From an uncultured Collinsella sp. (GTDB lineage: Bacteria; Actinomycetota; Coriobacteriia; Coriobacteriales; Coriobacteriaceae), in NCBI GenBank assembly GCA_949294785.1, contig CASFIQ010000047.1:1-46774 (forward strand): a DNA stretch of 46,774 nucleotides, given 5' to 3'. The notes below the pieces were generated by a model that made no database searches, had not been told where the DNA came from, and saw nothing but the letters and a program-made list of their open reading frames with translations. Below are positions 20,354-28,865 of the stretch, piece by piece; position 1 is the first letter of the stretch, and each line of letters opens with the position of its first letter. The translations under genes and the position numbers were made by a program.

Positions 20354-21463
20354 ATGGCGACGATGAACGATAAAGACTACTACGCCATTCTCGGCGTCGA
20401 CAAGGGCGCCTCTCAAAAAGAGATCCAACGGGCCTTCCAGCAGAAGGCCCGCAAGCTCCATCCCGATGTCAACAAGGCCCCCGATGCCGAGGAGCGCTTC
20501 AAGGAGATCTCCGAGGCCTACGCCGTGCTCTCCGACGAGCAGAAGCGCGCGCGCTACGATGCGATGCGCTCGGGATCGCCCTTTGCGGGCGGCGCCTACA
20601 CCGGGCAGCCCTCGGCCGGATACGGTGGGTACACCTCCTCTCCGTTCGGCGGCGGGTTCCCCTTCGGCGGGTCCTGGCCCGGTTCCGCGGGCGGTGCGCG
20701 CCGCCAGGGCAGCGCCTATAATCCCGAGGCGGGCGCCGACGTGGTGGTCGATGTCGAGCTTTCGGCTGACGAGGTGCGCGCGGGCGCGCGCAAGGCCGTC
20801 AAGTACCGTCGCTATGTGACGTGCGACCATTGCCATGGTTCGGGCTCGGTCTCGTCCGAGCATTCGCATACCTGCCCCAGCTGCGGCGGCACGGGCACCA
20901 TCGGCGTCGACATGTCGTTTCTGTTCGGCGGCGGGGTGTTCCAGATGGTCTGCCCGGAATGCGGCGGTTCCGGCAAGGTCGTCGCCGACCCCTGCCCCGA
21001 GTGCGGCGGGTCCGGTAGGCGCCAGGTGATGTCGGAGGCCGTCATCGAGTTCCCCGCCGGCGTGCATGATGGCGATACCGTCCGATTGCACGGCCAGGGC
21101 AACGCCGGGACGAACGGCGCGGCGACCGGGGACCTCGTCGGGCGCGCGCAGGTGAAGGCGGAGCGCCTCGAGGGGGACTCCAAGCGCGGCTTCTCGGTGA
21201 TCGGCACGGTGCTTCCCTTCTTGCTGATCGGGTGCATCGCCGGGCTCTTCACGACCGTGGTGCCCATATGCCTCATCATCGTCGGCGTCGGCGGCTACCT
21301 CATCGTCAAGGGGGGCATCGGCGGCCGCACCTCCGTGTGGTGGAAGCGCGGCTTTTCCCAGGTCCTTCAGGGGTTCTCGAACGCGCTCTTCTACGCGCTC
21401 ATCGCCATCTGGTTCATGAGCTGCTCTATGGGACCGTTTTTCAGGCCCTGGTACTACTTCTGA
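20354..21463 (+). CDS. DnaJ-like co-chaperone with C-terminal membrane helices
   Basis: J-protein that should stimulate DnaK ATPase. Product 369 residues. J-domain at about 7-71 with HPD at 36-38; Gly/Phe/Tyr-rich linker (73-118); four CxxCxGxG zinc motifs between residues 157 and 222; first C-terminal substrate domain (about 222-275). Instead of the second C-terminal and dimerisation domains there are two or three hydrophobic helices (about 283-319 and 343-358), so the protein probably sits in the cell membrane with its J-domain in the cytoplasm. The J-domain closely resembles that of the following gene, pointing to duplication. Confidence 0.85.
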   Translation: MATMNDKDYYAILGVDKGASQKEIQRAFQQKARKLHPDVNKAPDAEERFKEISEAYAVLSDEQKRARYDAMRSGSPFAGGAYTGQPSAGYGGYTSSPFGGGFPFGGSWPGSAGGARRQGSAYNPEAGADVVVDVELSADEVRAGARKAVKYRRYVTCDHCHGSGSVSSEHSHTCPSCGGTGTIGVDMSFLFGGGVFQMVCPECGGSGKVVADPCPECGGSGRRQVMSEAVIEFPAGVHDGDTVRLHGQGNAGTNGAATGDLVGRAQVKAERLEGDSKRGFSVIGTVLPFLLIGCIAGLFTTVVPICLIIVGVGGYLIVKGGIGGRTSVWWKRGFSQVLQGFSNALFYALIAIWFMSCSMGPFFRPWYYF

Positions 21464-21551
21464 TTCTCATGACGGGCCCGCGTATCCCGAATCCGATCTT
21501 GGGATACGCGGTTCTCAGGTTCTCGCGGGTATGGGGGAGATGCAGGAAACA

Positions 21552-22694
21552 TTGGCTGACAAGAGGGATTACTACGAGGTTCTCGGTGTCGACCGCGACG
21601 CCGACCAGCGCACCATCAAGCGGGCGTTTCTCAAGAAGGCTCGCAAGGTGCATCCGGACGTCAACAAGGCTCCCGATGCGGAGGCGCGGTTCAAGGAGCT
21701 CAACGAGGCATATTCGGTGCTCTCGGATGAGCAGAAGCGCTCGAATTACGATCGCTACGGTACCGCCGAGGGCCCCATGGGCTCCGGCTTCGTCGACATC
21801 AACGATATCTTCGGCGGCATGGGCATGGACGATATCTTCTCGTCCTTCTTCGGCGGCGGCCGCGCCTCGCAGCGCGGCGCGACCCGGCGTCGCCAGGGGC
21901 GCGATATGGCCATCTCGCTTTCGATCACGCTCGAGGAGGCCGCACTCGGCTGCACGAAGACCATAAGCTACGATCGCCTCGCTCCGTGCGAGGACTGCCA
22001 CGGCAGCGGCATGGCCGAGGGCGCGCACGAGACCACCTGCCCGCGCTGCCATGGGACCGGCTTCGTGACCACGGTGCAGCGCTCCATCTTCGGGCAGGTG
22101 CAGAGCTCCTCGCCGTGTCCCGATTGCGATGGCGAGGGCACCGTCATCGACCATCCCTGCGATATGTGCGGCGGCCAGGGACGGACCCCCAACCACGAGA
22201 AGATCGACGTGCAGATCCCTGCCGGCATCGCCACGGGTCGGCAGCTGCGCGTCTCCGGTTTCGGCGAGGCCGGTTGGCGCGGGGCCCCGGCGGGCGACCT
22301 CATCGTCACCGTGGGCATCTCCGAGCACGATCGATTCCAGCGCATGGGCGACGACCTCGCGTGCGAGGTCACGGTGTCCATGGCGCAGGCGGCGCTCGGG
22401 TGCACGGTGGCGGTAGAGGGTATCATGCCCGGCGAGCGGATCGAGTTCGAGGTTCCTGCCGGTACGCAATTCGGCGACACGGTGGTCGTCGAAGGCCTCG
22501 GCATGCCGCGTATGAACTCCGGTTCGCGCGGCCGGGCGATCGCACAGGTTCGCGTCCAGGTCCCCGAGAGGCTCAACGGAACTCAGCGGGAGCTGCTCGA
22601 GCGCTTCGCCGACGCCATGGGCGACGATTACGTCCATGCCAAGAAGGGCGTGGGCGCCCGTATCCGCGATGCGATCGATGACATGTTGGATTGA
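21552..22694 (+). CDS. dnaJ: Chaperone protein DnaJ
   Basis: DnaK co-chaperone of standard layout, 380 residues from TTG 21552, preceded by CAGGAAA; ATG 21531, seven codons upstream, is an alternative with a poorer RBS. The start MADKRDYYEVLGV is typical of the family. HPD motif at residues 34-36; Gly/Phe region with DINDIFGGMGMDDIF; four zinc motifs (CEDCHGSG, CPRCHGTG, CPDCDGEG, CDMCGGQG) and both C-terminal domains are present. Not preceded by grpE or dnaK in this window, so the dnaK operon must be elsewhere. Confidence 0.94.
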   Translation: MADKRDYYEVLGVDRDADQRTIKRAFLKKARKVHPDVNKAPDAEARFKELNEAYSVLSDEQKRSNYDRYGTAEGPMGSGFVDINDIFGGMGMDDIFSSFFGGGRASQRGATRRRQGRDMAISLSITLEEAALGCTKTISYDRLAPCEDCHGSGMAEGAHETTCPRCHGTGFVTTVQRSIFGQVQSSSPCPDCDGEGTVIDHPCDMCGGQGRTPNHEKIDVQIPAGIATGRQLRVSGFGEAGWRGAPAGDLIVTVGISEHDRFQRMGDDLACEVTVSMAQAALGCTVAVEGIMPGERIEFEVPAGTQFGDTVVVEGLGMPRMNSGSRGRAIAQVRVQVPERLNGTQRELLERFADAMGDDYVHAKKGVGARIRDAIDDMLD

Positions 22695-22696
22695 TC

Positions 22697-24004
22697 GTGA
22701 GCAGGCCCTTCGTTTCCGTCATAAACCTCGGTTGCCGGGTGAACCGCGTCGAATCCGACCGCATCTCCGCCTCGCTCGTCGAGGCGGGGCTCGCGCTCGT
22801 CGATCCGGATGACGCCGATCTCATCGTCATCAACACCTGTGCGGTCACCGGCGAGGCCGAGGCCAAGACCCGCAAGGCGGTGCGCCACGCGCTCGGACGG
22901 GCTCGCGCTCCTTATGTGGTGTGCACCGGATGCGCCGCCAACCTGCATCCCGGCATGCTCGAGGAGCTCTCCGAACGGGTCGTGGTGGAACCGCGCAAGG
23001 TGGACGTCGCGGCGCGCGCCGCGGAGCTCCTCGGTTGCTCCGGCGCCATTTGCGAGCTCGACCCGCGCGGCAAAGCCGAGTTGCTGGGACGGTCGCGCTG
23101 GGGGGTGAAGATCCAGGACGGCTGCGACAACCGGTGCACCTACTGCATCGTCTGGAAGGCTCGCGGTCCTGAGCGCTCCGTTCCCGCGGACCTCGTCATC
23201 GACCGCGTTCGCGAGGCGGTTGCGGCGGGAATCCCCGAGGTGGTGCTCACCGGTGTCAATCTGGGCGCCTACGACGGCGAGAGCGCATGCGACTCCCATG
23301 TCGAGCTCGACGAGCTCATACGCCGTATCTTGAACGAGACCGAGGTGGGCCAGCTGCGCTTGTCCTCGATCGAACCCATGGATGTGGACGAGCGGCTTCT
23401 CGATGTCATGGCTGCCGAGCCGGAGCGAATCGCCCCGTTTCTCCACCTTCCCGTCCAGTCCGGCAGCACGTCGGTTCTGAAGCGCATGGGGAGGCCTTAC
23501 ACGGCAGGGGAATTCCTGTCGCTCGTCGGGCGCATTCGCTCCAACGTGCCCGCAGCCTCGATTTCGGCTGATATTATCGTGGGCTTCCCGGGGGAGACCG
23601 ATGACGAGTTCGCTGAGACGCTCGAGGTCGCGCGAGCGGCCGCTTTCTCGCGCATCCATGTCTTCCGGTACAGCGCCCGCCCCGGGACCGTCGCGGCGTC
23701 CATGCCCGACCAGGTCGATCCCGAGGTTTCCCACGAGCGCTCGCGTGCCTTGCGCGCCCTCGCCGACGAGCTTTCCCGGGCCGATGCCATCGGCCGTGTG
23801 GGGACCTTCGAGCAGGCAGTTATCGAGCAGGGCGCGATCGCGACGCTCGGCTCGTTTCACAAGGCGGTCATCGAGGACGCGCCTCCCTTCGTCGAGCCCC
23901 GGCTCGTCCGCGTTGGTATCATAGGTGTGGACGAGAAGGGTCTGTTGCACGGGCGCATCGGAACGTCGGGCGCCCCCGAGCGCGACGGGAGGCGTCATGG
24001 ATAG
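22697..24004 (+). CDS. mtaB: tRNA t6A37 methylthiotransferase MtaB
   Basis: Radical SAM enzyme that turns t6A37 of tRNAs reading ANN codons into ms2t6A. Product 435 residues from GTG 22697; TTG 22691, overlapping the dnaJ stop, is a near alternative. N-terminal methylthiotransferase domain cysteines at 13 (NLGCRVN), 48 (NTCAVT) and 79 (CTGCAAN); radical SAM triad at 143, 147 and 150 (DGCDNRCTYC). GFPGETDDEF and a C-terminal TRAM-like region follow. The NLGCRVN form and NTCAVT separate it from RimO and MiaB, both also in this window. Confidence 0.93.
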   Translation: MSRPFVSVINLGCRVNRVESDRISASLVEAGLALVDPDDADLIVINTCAVTGEAEAKTRKAVRHALGRARAPYVVCTGCAANLHPGMLEELSERVVVEPRKVDVAARAAELLGCSGAICELDPRGKAELLGRSRWGVKIQDGCDNRCTYCIVWKARGPERSVPADLVIDRVREAVAAGIPEVVLTGVNLGAYDGESACDSHVELDELIRRILNETEVGQLRLSSIEPMDVDERLLDVMAAEPERIAPFLHLPVQSGSTSVLKRMGRPYTAGEFLSLVGRIRSNVPAASISADIIVGFPGETDDEFAETLEVARAAAFSRIHVFRYSARPGTVAASMPDQVDPEVSHERSRALRALADELSRADAIGRVGTFEQAVIEQGAIATLGSFHKAVIEDAPPFVEPRLVRVGIIGVDEKGLLHGRIGTSGAPERDGRRHG

Positions 24005-24986
24005 CGCCAATGTGGTATTGAGCATTCCCGATGGTATCGATGTCGTCGCCATCGCCGGGTCGGGCGATGCGCTCCTCCGGGTTATCGAGCGCAACACCTC
24101 CGGCCGGGTGGTCATGCGCGGGGACTCGGTTGCGCTTTCCGGTACGCCCTCCGAGGTGGAGCTCCTCACACGCGTCTTCACCTATCTCATCAACGAGGCT
24201 TCCGCGGGTCGCGCGCCCGCATCCGATGAGGTCGAACGCCTCATGGGGACCCTGCGCGAGGCCGCGGTCTCAGGTTCGGGTTTTCGCGACGATATCCTGC
24301 TCACCTATCGCGGTCGGGCTATCCGACCCAAGACCCTCGGGCAAAAGCGCTATATCGATGCCATCCGGCGCAACACGGTGACCTTCTGCCTGGGTCCCGC
24401 CGGTACGGGAAAGACGTATCTGGCCATGGCGATGGCCGTCGCCGCGTTGAAGCGCCGCGAGGTCGGCAGGCTGGTGCTGACGCGCCCGGTCGTCGAGGCC
24501 GGTGAGAACCTGGGATTTCTGCCCGGCACCCTTCAGGAGAAGATCGACCCGTACGTGCGGCCCCTGTTCGATGCGTTGTTCGACCTTACCGATATGGAGC
24601 GGGTGGGGGAGTACATCGACCGCGGCATCATCGAGATCGCGCCGCTCGCCTACATGCGCGGACGCACCTTGAACGACGCCTTCGTGGTGCTCGACGAGGC
24701 GCAGAATACCACGCCCGAGCAGATGAAGATGTTCCTCACCCGTCTGGGATTCAACTCCAAATTCATCATCACCGGCGATGCCAGCCAGCGCGATCTGCCC
24801 GGTCGTCGCGGCGGCCTCACCGATATCGAGCGGATTCTCGAGGGTGTCGAAGACGTCGCCTTCATCCACCTCGACCGTGGCGACGTGGTGCGCCATGCGC
24901 TGGTGGGCCGTATCGTGGAGGCCTATGACGCGTTCGAGAACGATCGGGAAGGGGAGCGCCATGGACGTGCTCATCGCCAACGTTGA
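23997..24986 (+). CDS. phoH: PhoH-like ATPase
   Basis: P-loop ATPase of the PhoH/YbeZ family, linked to RNA metabolism and to YbeY. Product 329 residues from ATG 23997, which follows GGGAGGC and overlaps mtaB's end. An N-terminal KH-like portion (about 1-100) precedes the ATPase; Walker A GPAGTGKT at 133-140 and Walker B VVLDEAQNTTPEQ near 227, then FIITGDASQRDLPG. The next gene is ybeY, the conserved partner. Name by homology; cellular role is not well set. Confidence 0.94.
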   Translation: MDSANVVLSIPDGIDVVAIAGSGDALLRVIERNTSGRVVMRGDSVALSGTPSEVELLTRVFTYLINEASAGRAPASDEVERLMGTLREAAVSGSGFRDDILLTYRGRAIRPKTLGQKRYIDAIRRNTVTFCLGPAGTGKTYLAMAMAVAALKRREVGRLVLTRPVVEAGENLGFLPGTLQEKIDPYVRPLFDALFDLTDMERVGEYIDRGIIEIAPLAYMRGRTLNDAFVVLDEAQNTTPEQMKMFLTRLGFNSKFIITGDASQRDLPGRRGGLTDIERILEGVEDVAFIHLDRGDVVRHALVGRIVEAYDAFENDREGERHGRAHRQR

Positions 24987-25467
24987 CGAGATCGAGACCC
25001 CTATCAATGAGTCGGAGATCCGTCAGATCTGCGACGTGACCATGCGGCTCGAGGGCATCGATCGGGCGGGTGAGGTCTCGGTCTCGATCGTGGACGACGA
25101 GACCATGCGCGGGCTCAATCGGGAGTGGCGCGGGATCGACCGCGTCACCGATGTCCTCTCCTTCCAGTGCGACGACGCCCTTGATGCGGAAGATCCGGAT
25201 GAGCCGTTCGAGCTCGGCGACGTCATCCTGGCGCCGGCGCAGATCGCGCTCCAGGCTCCCGAGTTCGACAATGACCCTGCCGATGAGTTTCGACTCATGC
25301 TCGTTCACGGGCTGCTGCATCTTATCGGGTACGATCACATCGTCGATGACGAGGCCATCGTCATGGAGGGGCATGAGCTCGAGATTCTGCGCGAGGCCGC
25401 GCGTCTGCGCGGGGCGGACCCGGCTGCGGTGCGCCTGGGCCCCACGACGCGCCATGTCGACGACTGA
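24961..25467 (+). CDS. ybeY: YbeY endoribonuclease / 16S rRNA maturation factor
   Basis: Metal-dependent RNase needed for 16S rRNA 3'-end maturation and 70S quality control. Product 168 residues; ATG 24961 follows GGGGAGCG inside phoH (26-bp overlap). The metal site is HGLLHLIGYDH, with His116, His120 and His126; RVTDVLSF near residue 61 is the other conserved block. Neighbours phoH, dgkA and era form the usual Gram-positive run. Confidence 0.96.
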   Translation: MDVLIANVDEIETPINESEIRQICDVTMRLEGIDRAGEVSVSIVDDETMRGLNREWRGIDRVTDVLSFQCDDALDAEDPDEPFELGDVILAPAQIALQAPEFDNDPADEFRLMLVHGLLHLIGYDHIVDDEAIVMEGHELEILREAARLRGADPAAVRLGPTTRHVDD

Positions 25468-25473
25468 GGGCGG

Positions 25474-25860
25474 GTGGCTCGCATGATTCCTGGTTCCAAC
25501 AGCGACCATCCCACGTTCGTCCGTTCGTTCGGGTATGCGATAGAGGGCTTCGTCGATGCGCTCAAAACCGAACGCAACATCAAGGTCCAACTCGCCATCG
25601 GTATCGCCGCTGTCCTCGTCGGTGCCCTTCTGGGCGTGGACCCGCTCGGATGGGCGCTTATCGCGCTCAGCTGCGGCCTGGTTATCTCGGCAGAGCTTGT
25701 CAACACGTCGATCGAGGCGGTCGTGGACCTCGCATCGCCCGAGCTTCATCCGCTCGCGAAGCGCGCGAAGGACGTCGCCGCGGCGAGTGTCTACGTGCTC
25801 GCCATCACCGCGGCGATCGTCGGTATCATCGTGTACGGCCACGCCCTCGGGCTGTGGTAG
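25474..25860 (+). CDS. dgkA: Diacylglycerol/undecaprenol kinase family protein
   Basis: Small integral membrane lipid kinase; Gram-positive members mainly phosphorylate undecaprenol for cell-wall carrier recycling. Product 128 residues from GTG 25474 (ATG 25483 possible). Three membrane helices (about 42-60, 63-82, 103-124). The signature ELVNTSIEAVVDLAS with the conserved Glu and Asn/Thr, and ERNIKVQLAIG before helix 1, identify the family. Sits between ybeY and era. Substrate (undecaprenol or diacylglycerol) is inferred from Gram-positive relatives. Confidence 0.92.
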   Translation: MARMIPGSNSDHPTFVRSFGYAIEGFVDALKTERNIKVQLAIGIAAVLVGALLGVDPLGWALIALSCGLVISAELVNTSIEAVVDLASPELHPLAKRAKDVAAASVYVLAITAAIVGIIVYGHALGLW

Positions 25861-25871
25861 GAGGGGGAGGC

Positions 25872-26981
25872 ATGAGCCAGTCTGATGCACGTTCCAATAC
25901 CGACCCGATGCCGGTATATGATGCCGACGGCGCGGACCTCGAGGCGCTCGGGTCGGATGAAATGCCCGATTTCGATCCCTTCGGCGACCTGAGCGACGAG
26001 GAGCTCGATCGCATGCTCGCCGATGGGGAGGTTCCGGACGGGCCCTGTGCCTCCGACCTGGGGCTTCTGACCGGTGAGGCGCCCGAGGGCTTCCATAGCG
26101 GGTTCGTGGCGCTCGTCGGCCGTCCCAATGCGGGCAAGTCAACCCTGCTCAACGCCTGCCTCGGCGAGAAGGTCGCCATCGCCTCTCCGGTCGCGCAAAC
26201 CACGCGCCGCCGCATGCGCGGCATCGTGGAGCGCGAGGGCGCCCAGATCGTCTTCGTCGACACGCCGGGCCTCCACAAGCCGCAAGATCCTCTGGGCGGC
26301 GAGCTCAACAAAAGCGCGCTGGCGGAGCTTGCCGATGTCGACGTCGTCTGCTTCCTCATCGACGCGATCAAGCCGATCGGCCGCGGTGACGCATGGGTCG
26401 CCGAGCGCGTCGCCAAAAGCCGCGCCGTCAAGGTCCTCGTGCTCACCAAGATCGACCGCGCCGACCCTGCGATGCTCTCCCGTCAACTCGAGGCCGCTCA
26501 CGGGCTCATGACGTTCGATGACGAGATCGTCGTATCTGCAACCGAGGGTTTCAACGTCGACGGCTTCATCGAGGTCGTCAGTCGCTATCTGCCCGAGGGC
26601 CCGCGCTGGTACCCGCGTGAGATGCACACCGACGCCGACCCCGAGATGCTCGTGGCGGAGTTCGTCCGCGAGAAGGTGCTCTTCCGCACGAAGGAGGAGG
26701 TCCCGCATGCCGTGGGCGTCGTCTGCGACCATCTCGAGCGCAAGAAGGGCGGGCGCGTGCTCATCGCTCACGCGACGATCTATGTGGAGCGCGACGGCCA
26801 GAAGGCGATTATCTTGGGCAGGAAGGGCGAGATGATCAAGCATATCGGCATCGACGCGCGCCGCGACCTCGAGCGCCTGTTCACGTGTCGCCTTCACCTG
26901 TCGCTCGATGTACGCGTGAAGCCCGGCTGGCGCGCCGACCTGCGCGAGATCACCCATATGGGTTATGCGTTCGAGGAATAG
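25872..26981 (+). CDS. era: GTPase Era with long acidic N-terminal extension
   Basis: Ribosome-assembly GTPase that binds the 3' end of 16S rRNA. Product 369 residues, about 70 more than usual. The ATG follows GAGGGGGAGG. The extra N-terminus (about 1-74) is acidic and low in order-promoting residues. GTPase motifs: GRPNAGKS (83-90), TTRR (switch), DTPGLHKP and LTKID. The C-terminal KH domain with ILGRKGEMIKHIG and the final YAFEE are intact, so the extension is an addition, not a frameshift. ybeY and recO nearby match the known Era neighbourhood. Confidence 0.95.
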   Translation: MSQSDARSNTDPMPVYDADGADLEALGSDEMPDFDPFGDLSDEELDRMLADGEVPDGPCASDLGLLTGEAPEGFHSGFVALVGRPNAGKSTLLNACLGEKVAIASPVAQTTRRRMRGIVEREGAQIVFVDTPGLHKPQDPLGGELNKSALAELADVDVVCFLIDAIKPIGRGDAWVAERVAKSRAVKVLVLTKIDRADPAMLSRQLEAAHGLMTFDDEIVVSATEGFNVDGFIEVVSRYLPEGPRWYPREMHTDADPEMLVAEFVREKVLFRTKEEVPHAVGVVCDHLERKKGGRVLIAHATIYVERDGQKAIILGRKGEMIKHIGIDARRDLERLFTCRLHLSLDVRVKPGWRADLREITHMGYAFEE

Positions 26982-27014
26982 GTTCACCCAAGTAGTTCAG
27001 AAAGGCATTCAGTA

Positions 27015-27548
27015 ATGAAGTTCATCGAGAAGCTTGTCGAGACCCTCGATCTGTTCAAGCGCTCTTGGGCCGAGCTCGACGACGTCTCGCGGCGACGGAT
27101 CATCCAGGCGGTTGCTTTTCCGCTCGCGTGGACGGCCGTCGCGCTCGTCTACGGCGTCTTGCTCGCGCTGGGAACCGATCTTCTCCAGCCCGTCAAGGAC
27201 GCCGGTTACGGCCTGTACTTCACCGTCGGCTTCATCGCCTTCTTCATGGTGGGGACCTACGGGCTCATCTACCGGGCGCATCATGCGATCCGCGACCGCT
27301 ATCTCAAGATCATGTATCCCAAATCCAAGAACCCCGTCAGGCGCCATTGGGATGGCGACCAGGGGTGGATTCTCGCCCTTGCCCTGATCGGTCTTCTGGG
27401 TCTACCGGCGAACATCTTGGGCCTCATCGTCACCGCGTTCATGGGCAGCTTCCAGATCTCGAGCATCCTCGCGCCGATCGGCTGGGCGGTCATGGGGTTC
27501 ATGTTCGCCCCGCGCTGCTGCCATCTCTTCATCCTGATGGACGAGTAG
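27015..27548 (+). CDS. Membrane protein of unknown function
   Basis: I do not recognise this 177-residue protein. A 30-residue amphipathic N-terminus is followed by four hydrophobic segments (about 32-52, 66-86, 118-138, 150-170). Between segments 2 and 3 is a basic stretch with RAHHAIRDRYLKIMYPKSK and a HWDGDQGW motif; the fourth segment ends RCCHLFILMDE, with two adjacent Cys and a His. Starts 33 bp after era and touches the GTG of recO, so it is likely co-transcribed with both. Its codon use matches its neighbours. Confidence 0.85.
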   Translation: MKFIEKLVETLDLFKRSWAELDDVSRRRIIQAVAFPLAWTAVALVYGVLLALGTDLLQPVKDAGYGLYFTVGFIAFFMVGTYGLIYRAHHAIRDRYLKIMYPKSKNPVRRHWDGDQGWILALALIGLLGLPANILGLIVTAFMGSFQISSILAPIGWAVMGFMFAPRCCHLFILMDE

Positions 27549-28307
27549 GTGGCCGGCTCCAAGACCTATAGATGCCGCGCCGTCGTGCTCGACAAGACGA
27601 AGCTCGGTGAGGCGGACCTCATCCTCACGCTTTTGGGGGAGGACGGCCGCCAGCTGCGTGCGGTCGCGAAGGGCGCCCGTAAGCCGGGTAGCCGCCTCGC
27701 CGCCCGATGCGACCTGTGCTGCCTGGTCGATCTGCTTATCGCCCGCGGCCGCAACCTCGATATCGTGAACCAGGCGGAGCTGCTCGAGGCACCGCTCGGG
27801 GGGTCTCCCACCTATGGGCTGCTCATGGCTGCGAGCGCCGTCTGCGAGGTCGCTCGATACGCGACCTTCGAGGATGCCGAGGACCCCTTCGTCTTCGCGG
27901 TGACCGTCCGTGCGCTCGAGGTTCTGGGCGGAGACGCGGGGGAGCTTAGCCAGGCGGAGAGCGACCTGGTGGTCGCCGCCTATGTCTTCAAGCTGCTTGC
28001 GCATCTGGGATACCGCGCGGATTTCAACGGGTGCGTCTATTGTGGCGATGCGCGGCCCGAGTTCTTCTCCGCTCAGGCGGGCGGCCTCGTCTGCCGGTCG
28101 TGCGCGCAGACCGTCCCCGGTGCGGAGGAGGTCGACGCCGCGACCGTTGCCTGGCTGCGTGCGCTCATGGCGCAGCGATTCGATGAACTCGCCCGCGAAC
28201 AGATCGATCCCGGAACGGCGACCCTGCTGCTGGCGTTCGCGCATGCATGGGCAGCGGTGCACCTCGATGCGCGGCTGCGCGCGCTCGAGTTCCTGCTCGG
28301 CTGCTGA
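27549..28307 (+). CDS. recO: DNA repair protein RecO
   Basis: RecFOR-pathway mediator that loads RecA on SSB-coated DNA and anneals strands. Product 252 residues; GTG directly follows the previous stop. The N-terminal OB-fold (LDKTKLGEADLILTLL, KGARKPGSRL) is followed by a helical domain with a zinc knuckle CVYC...CRSC (about residues 163-187). era-recO adjacency is common in Gram-positives. Confidence 0.94.
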   Translation: MAGSKTYRCRAVVLDKTKLGEADLILTLLGEDGRQLRAVAKGARKPGSRLAARCDLCCLVDLLIARGRNLDIVNQAELLEAPLGGSPTYGLLMAASAVCEVARYATFEDAEDPFVFAVTVRALEVLGGDAGELSQAESDLVVAAYVFKLLAHLGYRADFNGCVYCGDARPEFFSAQAGGLVCRSCAQTVPGAEEVDAATVAWLRALMAQRFDELAREQIDPGTATLLLAFAHAWAAVHLDARLRALEFLLGC

Positions 28308-28337
28308 GATGTGCGTTTCATGCAGCTTCGCGCCGTG

Positions 28338-28346
28338 TGGTAGTAT
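28338..28346 (+). promoter_or_regulatory. Extended -10 promoter of rpsO
   Basis: TGGTAGTAT is a good extended -10 (TG-N-TAGTAT), 111 bp before rpsO. It gives a leader of about 105 nt. Confidence 0.5.
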
Positions 28347-28364
28347 ATCGAGCTGTTGGTTTAC

Positions 28365-28431
28365 CCCATCTTGGTTGTGCGCTGCACCGGCGCCTTCCCA
28401 GTTGGGGCGGATGGGACCCCGGCACCCGGGG
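28365..28431 (+). promoter_or_regulatory. Structured rpsO leader, possible S15 autoregulatory site
   Basis: CCCATC (28365-28370) can pair with GATGGG (28410-28415), directly followed by a CCCCGG-CAC-CCGGGG hairpin (28417-28431). rpsO leaders in several phyla are bound by S15 through short junction structures. Exact S15 contacts were not identified; function is inferred from position and pairing. Confidence 0.35.
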
Positions 28432-28456
28432 ACTCGTGAACAGAAAGGTGTGAACC

Positions 28457-28735
28457 ATGACCGTTTCCAAGGAGCGCAAGGCTGAGCTCGTCCGTGAGTT
28501 CGGCGCCAACGAGCACGACACCGGCAACCCCCGCGTTCAGGTTGCCATCGCCACCGAGCGCATCCGCGAGCTCACCGAGCACATGAAGTCCCACCCGAAG
28601 GACTTCCACACCCGCCGCGGCCTGCTCATGATCGTCGGTCGCCGCCGTCGTCTTCTTTCCTACATCAAGAAGAACGACATCATGGAGTACCGCGAGCTGA
28701 TCGCGAAGCTCGGCATCCGCGACAACATCCAGTAA
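28457..28735 (+). CDS. rpsO: 30S ribosomal protein S15
   Basis: Primary 16S rRNA-binding protein of the 30S platform. Product 92 residues from ATG 28457 after GAAAGG. All-helical; VQVAIATERIRELTEHMKSH, the HTRRGLLMIVGRRRRLLSYI block and the final RELIAKLGIR are diagnostic. Followed by a hairpin terminator and then pnp, the classic rpsO-pnp arrangement. Confidence 0.97.
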   Translation: MTVSKERKAELVREFGANEHDTGNPRVQVAIATERIRELTEHMKSHPKDFHTRRGLLMIVGRRRRLLSYIKKNDIMEYRELIAKLGIRDNIQ

Positions 28736-28744
28736 GGTACATGC

Positions 28745-28767
28745 GGAGCCCCTGCGGGGGCTCCTTT
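28745..28767 (+). terminator. Rho-independent terminator between rpsO and pnp
   Basis: An 8-bp perfect stem GGAGCCCC/GGGGCTCC with a TGCG loop and then TTTC, 9 bp after rpsO. Its short T-run may allow read-through into pnp. Confidence 0.75.
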
Positions 28768-28773
28768 CATGTA

Positions 28774-28850
28774 AGGGCCGAGGGGTTCGGCCCTACGTCG
28801 CCGTGGGAGCGCCCACGGCCCGAGAGGTCCCTGCGGAAGGGCCGCAGGGA
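28774..28850 (+). promoter_or_regulatory. Three further hairpins in the pnp leader
   Basis: After the rpsO terminator come AGGGCCG/CGGCCCT (28774-28794), CCGTGGG/CCCACGG (28801-28818) and TCCCTGCGG/CCGCAGGGA (28828-28850). They lie end to end, and the last is 15 bases before the pnp ATG. In other bacteria pnp is autoregulated through a hairpin in this leader that is cut by RNase; the same is inferred here. Confidence 0.5.
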
Positions 28851-28865
28851 GGGATAAGAGGAAAG

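Noticed and set aside
22628-24181. 517-codon open frame on the - strand opposite mtaB
   Set aside because: Covers a certain radical SAM gene; composition is that of a mirror frame.
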